Assembly: GCA_934777095.1 (NCBI GenBank)
Contig: CAKVNP010000076.1
Span: forward strand, 1 to 8,416
Direction: 5' to 3'
Source: an uncultured Clostridium sp.
GTDB lineage: Bacteria; Bacillota; Clostridia; Clostridiales; Clostridiaceae
Length of the DNA: 8,416 nt
The notes under the pieces were generated by a model, which saw only the letters and a list, made by a program, of their open reading frames with translations, was not told the origin of the DNA and made no database searches. Positions 5,485 through 8,416 of the stretch are shown here, in pieces (the stretch's first letter is position 1; every line of letters starts with the position of its first letter). The translations under genes and the position numbers were made by a program.

Positions 5485-5994
5485 ATGTTTTTTTCAAATA
5501 TTTATTTCTATATTATTATAGTTATATTTGCACCAATCATTGGCAGGCTTATAAAAGCTTCTTTTGATCTCTATAAGAAAATCAAAGAATATAATCGAGG
5601 TAATGATATAATTTCAGCATTAAACAGGCTTACTCAAAGAGAATTTGAAATTTGGTCCTGCGAGTATTTGGGCCTGCAGAACTATACAAATATATCTTTA
5701 GTACCACCAAAGCTTGACAATGCAAAAAATATAATATGCAATAAAAATAATTCAGTATATTATGTTGAATGTAAAAAGTACTCTAAGGAGCAATTTGTTT
5801 CTTTATCAGATATTGAATCATTGTTAGGCTCAATGATTATCAATAATATCTCCAATGGAATTATTATCACAACCAATACAATAAATGATGAAGGCAGAAA
5901 AGCTTTATCTTCCCTGCCATCAAACTATTCAATCACAATTTATGATAGCAGTAGAATTACCGGTTCATCAGCTGCACTATCATATATACATTAA
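5485..5994 (+). CDS. Membrane-anchored Mrr-like (restriction endonuclease fold) protein retaining Glu and Lys
   Basis: This 169-residue protein has a hydrophobic N-terminal segment (about 3-20) followed by a strongly basic stretch (R21, K24, K31, K32, K34, R38), which places the domain in the cytoplasm. Residues 45-155 follow the Mrr endonuclease layout. The helix RLTQREFEIW carries the characteristic Glu (E55), and the strand YYVECKKYS gives E95-C-K97 in place of QCK. The later segment NGIIITTNTINDEG matches the usual GIIVTT strand. The Asp that completes the metal site is N82, so activity is doubtful but less clearly lost than in the upstream partner. ATG 5485 uses GGAGG embedded in the end of the preceding gene, indicating translational coupling. 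Aligned parts of the two proteins suggest an old duplication. No characterised system of this form is known to me. Confidence 0.78.
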   Translation: MFFSNIYFYIIIVIFAPIIGRLIKASFDLYKKIKEYNRGNDIISALNRLTQREFEIWSCEYLGLQNYTNISLVPPKLDNAKNIICNKNNSVYYVECKKYSKEQFVSLSDIESLLGSMIINNISNGIIITTNTINDEGRKALSSLPSNYSITIYDSSRITGSSAALSYIH

Positions 5995-6084
5995 TTTTGT
6001 ATATTTTCACAATATAATTATTGGCAATATACTTCTATAATTAAATTAATAATTTAATATTTTTAATAGAGTAGGAGTATCCCA

Positions 6085-6801
6085 ATGTATAATAATTATA
6101 TTTTTGATCTTTACGGAACGCTAGTAGACATTTCAACTGATGAATATTCTATGGATCTTTGGGAAAAGGTAGCTCTGTTTTACTCATTTAAAGGCGCTAA
6201 ATATTCTGCCTTAGAACTAAAAGAATCATTTGATAATAAAATAGCATTAAAGAAAGCTTCAATTAAAAATACAGATTATCCTGATTTTCCTATTGAAGAA
6301 ATTTTCAACGAACTATACTTAGATAAAGATGTTGTAGTTAATGATTCTATCCTAGAAGATACATGTCATTTCTTTAGAATAACTTCCTGCAAATATTTGA
6401 AGTTATATCCTGGAGTAATGGATCTTTTAAAACTGCTTAAGAGTAAAAACAAAAAGATTTACCTGCTTTCAAATGCTCAAAGAATATTTACAGGCTATGA
6501 AATGGACTATTTAGGCATTACTGAGTATTTTGATGATATCTTTTTCTCTGCTGATCATATGATGTGTAAACCTGATAAAAATTTCTTTTATGCATTAATG
6601 CATAAACATAATTTATCAGTAGAAGACAGCGTAATGATTGGAAACGATTCTAATGCCGATATACAGGGGGCATATAATATTGGATTGCCATCTTTTTACT
6701 TACATTCAAATCTTTCTCCAGAAATTAATGGAGAACTTGTAAGCACTTATAGATTAATGGACTTTAATATATCTAACATCGCCCCTTTAATAATTAAATA
6801 A
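6085..6801 (+). CDS. HAD-superfamily hydrolase
   Basis: This 238-residue cytosolic enzyme has the four HAD motifs. Motif I is FDLYGTLVD with nucleophile D8, motif II is LLSNAQ with S129, motif III is K162 in CKPDK, and motif IV is GNDSNAD with D188 and D192. The cap domain lies between about residues 16 and 105. In HAD phosphatases the residue two after the nucleophile is Asp, the general acid; here it is Tyr (Y10), as in L-2-haloacid dehalogenases and a set of related proteins. The substrate, and whether it is a phosphatase at all, are therefore open. ATG 6085 has TAGGAG about eight bases upstream. It lies 90 bases after the Mrr-like pair and ends at a bidirectional terminator. Two TATAAT hexamers (6013-6018, 6036-6041) lack clear -35 partners, so co-transcription with the pair is possible. 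Confidence 0.88.
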   Translation: MYNNYIFDLYGTLVDISTDEYSMDLWEKVALFYSFKGAKYSALELKESFDNKIALKKASIKNTDYPDFPIEEIFNELYLDKDVVVNDSILEDTCHFFRITSCKYLKLYPGVMDLLKLLKSKNKKIYLLSNAQRIFTGYEMDYLGITEYFDDIFFSADHMMCKPDKNFFYALMHKHNLSVEDSVMIGNDSNADIQGAYNIGLPSFYLHSNLSPEINGELVSTYRLMDFNISNIAPLIIK

Positions 6802-6846
6802 AAGTGAAGAAGTATCAGCTTTTAGCTGTGCTTCTTCACTTTTTTT
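6800..6846. terminator. Bidirectional terminator between convergent genes
   Basis: A 13-base stem (6800-6812 and 6831-6843, core AGTGAAGAAG/CTTCTTCACT) contains a second inner stem CAGCT/AGCTG (6816-6820 and 6824-6828). On the plus strand it runs into T up to 6846, and on the minus strand into CTTTTATTT. It overlaps the stop codon of the HAD gene and ends 7 bases before the stop of cvfB, so it serves both convergent transcripts. Confidence 0.9.
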
Positions 6847-6852
6847 CATTTT

Positions 6853-7689
6853 CTATTTAACTAATCTGCTTCCTTCTGGATCTTGTACAAGCTTTCCTTG
6901 TTTCATTAACCCACCTAAAGCCATTTTAAAGTAATTTTTGCTACTACCAAAAACAGCTCTTATATCTTCTGCTTTAGATTTATCGTTAAATTCCATGAAT
7001 CCACCATTCTTCTTCATGTAATTTACTATTTTTTCTTGAAGCTCATCTCTTTCATTTAATCTTGTTTTTCTAGGTGTTAATCCAATAACTCCATCTTCAT
7101 AAATTCTCTTTACTCTTAGCTTCATTTCATGCCCTGGATGAATTTCATCATAGTATTCATTTGGTAATACTATCCCCTTATATTTTCCTTCTATTGCTAC
7201 ATGAAGAGTTCCTGCTGGTGTTTTAGAATAAACCATTGCTGTTACCTCTTGGCCTACTTCATAACCTTCACCAATTTCAATATAATCTTCTACTTTTGTA
7301 GTAGCTGCTAATCTATCAGTTTTATCTACATAAACATAAAATAAATATTTTCTACCTGTATGCAACTTATATCTTTGTTCCTTTAGCGGCACAAAAATAT
7401 CCCTATCCAATCCAAAATCAACGAAAGCACCAAATTCACTTTGTTGTACTACTTTTAAATATGCTACATCATAAGCTGTTACTAATGGTGTTTTAAAAGT
7501 AGCTACTGTTCTATCTTTAGAATCCCTATAAACAAAAGCTTCAACTTCATCTCCAATATTTATTTTTTTACCTTCTAATACTGATTTAGGAAGAAGCACC
7601 TCTTCTCTGCCTTTTATTTCTTTTAAATAAAAACCAAAGTCTTTTTCTCTTTCAACTACTAATTTATTATATTCACCTATTCTTATCAT
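6853..7689 (-). CDS. cvfB: CvfB/YitL-type S1-domain RNA-binding protein
   Basis: This 278-residue cytosolic protein has the CvfB layout: S1-like domains at about residues 1-66, 71-134 and 145-208, and a C-terminal winged-helix domain at about 212-278. The second S1 is the clearest (YLKVVQQSEFGAFVDFGL), and the winged helix contains SSKNYFKMALGGLMKQGKL. In Staphylococcus, CvfB binds RNA and affects virulence-gene expression; the Bacillus homologue is YitL. Length is close to the usual 280-300 residues. ATG 7689-7687 is preceded by GGAGG, which overlaps the stop codon of the upstream carbonic-anhydrase-like gene only 10 bases away, so the two are translationally linked. The transcript ends at the terminator 6800-6846. 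Its RNA targets cannot be read from the sequence. Confidence 0.92.
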   Translation of the reverse strand: MIRIGEYNKLVVEREKDFGFYLKEIKGREEVLLPKSVLEGKKINIGDEVEAFVYRDSKDRTVATFKTPLVTAYDVAYLKVVQQSEFGAFVDFGLDRDIFVPLKEQRYKLHTGRKYLFYVYVDKTDRLAATTKVEDYIEIGEGYEVGQEVTAMVYSKTPAGTLHVAIEGKYKGIVLPNEYYDEIHPGHEMKLRVKRIYEDGVIGLTPRKTRLNERDELQEKIVNYMKKNGGFMEFNDKSKAEDIRAVFGSSKNYFKMALGGLMKQGKLVQDPEGSRLVK

Positions 7690-7699
7690 ACGAAACCTC

Positions 7700-8203
7700 C
7701 TATTTTTTATACTTTTTACTTAAAGCCACATAATTATCTGCTGACTTTTGTATTGAAATAATTTCTTCTTCAGTAAGCTTTCTTACAACCTTAGCTGGAT
7801 TGCCTAATATTAATACTCCCTCCGGAAATTCTTTTCCCTGGGTAACTAATGAACCTGCTCCAATAATTGTATTACTGCGTATCTTAGCATTATTTAAAAT
7901 TATACTTCCCATTCCAACTAATACATTATTATCTATCTTACAGCCATGAATTATTGCACCATGACCTATTGTTACATTATTTCCTATAACTACTTCTGAA
8001 TTTGAATCCACATGAACTACTGAATTTTCTTGGATATTTGTATTTTCTCCAATTATTATTTTATTCATATCAGCTCTTAACCTTGTACCAAACCATAAGT
8101 TAGCATTTTCAGCTATAGAAACATCTCCTATAATGTCAACGGATTCAGATATGTACACCTTATCATGAATTTTAGGCTTAATGCCATTAAACTCTTTTAT
8201 CAT
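7700..8203 (-). CDS. Gamma-carbonic anhydrase-like hexapeptide-repeat protein
   Basis: This 167-residue cytosolic protein of the left-handed beta-helix class has hexapeptide repeats across about residues 16-137 and a C-terminal helix (143-167). It belongs to the YrdA/PaaY group of gamma-carbonic anhydrases and forms trimers in known members. The three zinc-ligand histidines are present: H64 in VVHVDS and H81 and H86 in GHGAIIHGC. R43, D45 and Q58 match conserved positions around the active site. Many bacterial members have weak or no measured carbonic anhydrase activity, so the reaction is not certain. The frame is open to a GTG at 8233, but ATG 8203-8201 is chosen: it has AAGGGAG upstream, and the predicted transcript start near 8230 lies inside the longer version. 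It is the first gene of an operon with cvfB. Confidence 0.9.
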   Translation of the reverse strand: MIKEFNGIKPKIHDKVYISESVDIIGDVSIAENANLWFGTRLRADMNKIIIGENTNIQENSVVHVDSNSEVVIGNNVTIGHGAIIHGCKIDNNVLVGMGSIILNNAKIRSNTIIGAGSLVTQGKEFPEGVLILGNPAKVVRKLTEEEIISIQKSADNYVALSKKYKK

Positions 8204-8236
8204 TTCTTCATCTCCCTTAGGGTAAAGTTTCACTTT

Positions 8237-8265
8237 ATTTTATCACTCTTTATAATTATTGTCAT
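8237..8265 (-). promoter_or_regulatory. Promoter of the carbonic-anhydrase-like/cvfB operon
   Basis: On the minus strand there is ATGACA (8265-8260), a 17-base spacer and TAAAAT (8242-8237). Transcription would start near 8230, giving a leader of about 27 bases before ATG 8203. Its -35 lies on top of the -35 of the divergent PHP-gene promoter. Confidence 0.6.
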
Positions 8266-8286
8266 TATTTTAATATATTCTATACT
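8259..8286 (+). promoter_or_regulatory. Promoter of the PHP-domain gene
   Basis: TTGTCA (8259-8264), a 16-base spacer and TATACT (8281-8286) each differ from consensus at one position. Transcription would begin near 8293, about 30 bases before the TTG at 8324. That leaves too little leader for a ribosome binding site in front of an ATG at 8303. Confidence 0.65.
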
Positions 8287-8323
8287 ATATATAAAGTAAG
8301 CAATGAAAATAATGAGGATTATT

Positions 8324-8416
8324 TTGGGTAAAAACAAACATAAATCAGACAACAGCTTAGACTTTAATAAATTAAAATATTATTATGGAATTCCTCACTG
8401 TCATTCTAGCTATTCC
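8324..8416 (+). CDS. PHP-domain phosphoesterase-like protein, N-terminal part (runs off right edge)
   Basis: Thirty-one codons are visible before the right edge. The frame reads through a polar N-terminus to GIPHCHSSYS, the first metal-binding motif (HxHxxYS) of PHP-domain proteins, which hydrolyse phosphoesters using a cluster of metal ions. The start chosen is TTG at 8324, because ATGAGGAT places GAGG six bases upstream, and the promoter at 8259-8286 predicts a transcript start near 8293. In-frame ATGs at 8303 and 8312 are alternatives but have no good ribosome binding site. Only the first motif can be seen, so full length, further domains and substrate are unknown. The gene is divergent from the carbonic-anhydrase-like/cvfB operon. 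Confidence 0.72.
   Translation, partial: MGKNKHKSDNSLDFNKLKYYYGIPHCHSSYS

Noticed and set aside
4910..5994. A classical restriction-modification or toxin-antitoxin system
   Set aside because: There is no methyltransferase or specificity gene. Both proteins have membrane anchors and altered catalytic residues, and neither resembles a known antitoxin.
6040..6058. ATTAAATT/AATTTAAT inverted repeat after the second Mrr-like gene as a terminator
   Set aside because: The eight-base stem is only A and T with a 3-base loop and a short T run, so it would be unstable and is expected by chance in such A/T-rich DNA.
8204..8233. Start of the carbonic-anhydrase-like gene at GTG 8233
   Set aside because: The predicted transcription start (near 8230) falls inside this extension, and the extension contains the ribosome binding site of ATG 8203.

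Overview
The window has very low G+C DNA, strong AGGAGG-type ribosome binding sites, TTG starts and short intrinsic terminators. Together with a YaaR protein, a CvfB protein and an apparently ferredoxin-type thioredoxin reductase, this points to an anaerobic Clostridium-like Firmicute. That assignment is inferred from gene content and base composition; nothing in the window identifies a species. The visible genes look chromosomal. I see no insertion sequence, tRNA, rRNA or CRISPR array.

Left part, all on the minus strand (1-4807). Read in the direction of transcription from the right, the order is: a small Nudix-fold protein with a degenerate Nudix box; a YaaR (DUF327) protein; an MsbA-type ABC half-transporter; a 345-base A/T-rich spacer; trxA and trxB as one operon; a terminator; and the start of an unrecognised protein that runs off the left edge. 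The trxA leader carries a TACCCC/GGGGTA palindrome resembling operators of CsoR/CstR-type repressors. The reductase has the FAD fold and the CATC redox centre but lacks the usual NADPH-binding motifs, so the likely electron path is reduced ferredoxin to TrxB to TrxA.

Centre, plus strand (4910-6801). Two tightly linked genes encode small proteins with one N-terminal membrane segment followed by a diverged Mrr-type restriction-endonuclease fold. In one the catalytic residues are gone; in the other Glu and Lys remain but the metal-binding Asp is Asn. I know of no characterised system of this form, and it is the best candidate here for something undescribed. A HAD-superfamily hydrolase follows and ends at a bidirectional terminator.

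Right part (6800-8416). A minus-strand operon encodes a gamma-carbonic-anhydrase-like hexapeptide protein and the S1-domain RNA-binding protein CvfB. A divergent plus-strand gene begins at the right edge and encodes a PHP-domain protein. The two divergent promoters appear to share a single -35 element. Several start codons were chosen from ribosome binding sites and promoter positions: the ABC transporter, the Nudix protein and the carbonic-anhydrase-like protein are shorter than their longest open frames, and trxB and the PHP gene appear to use TTG.
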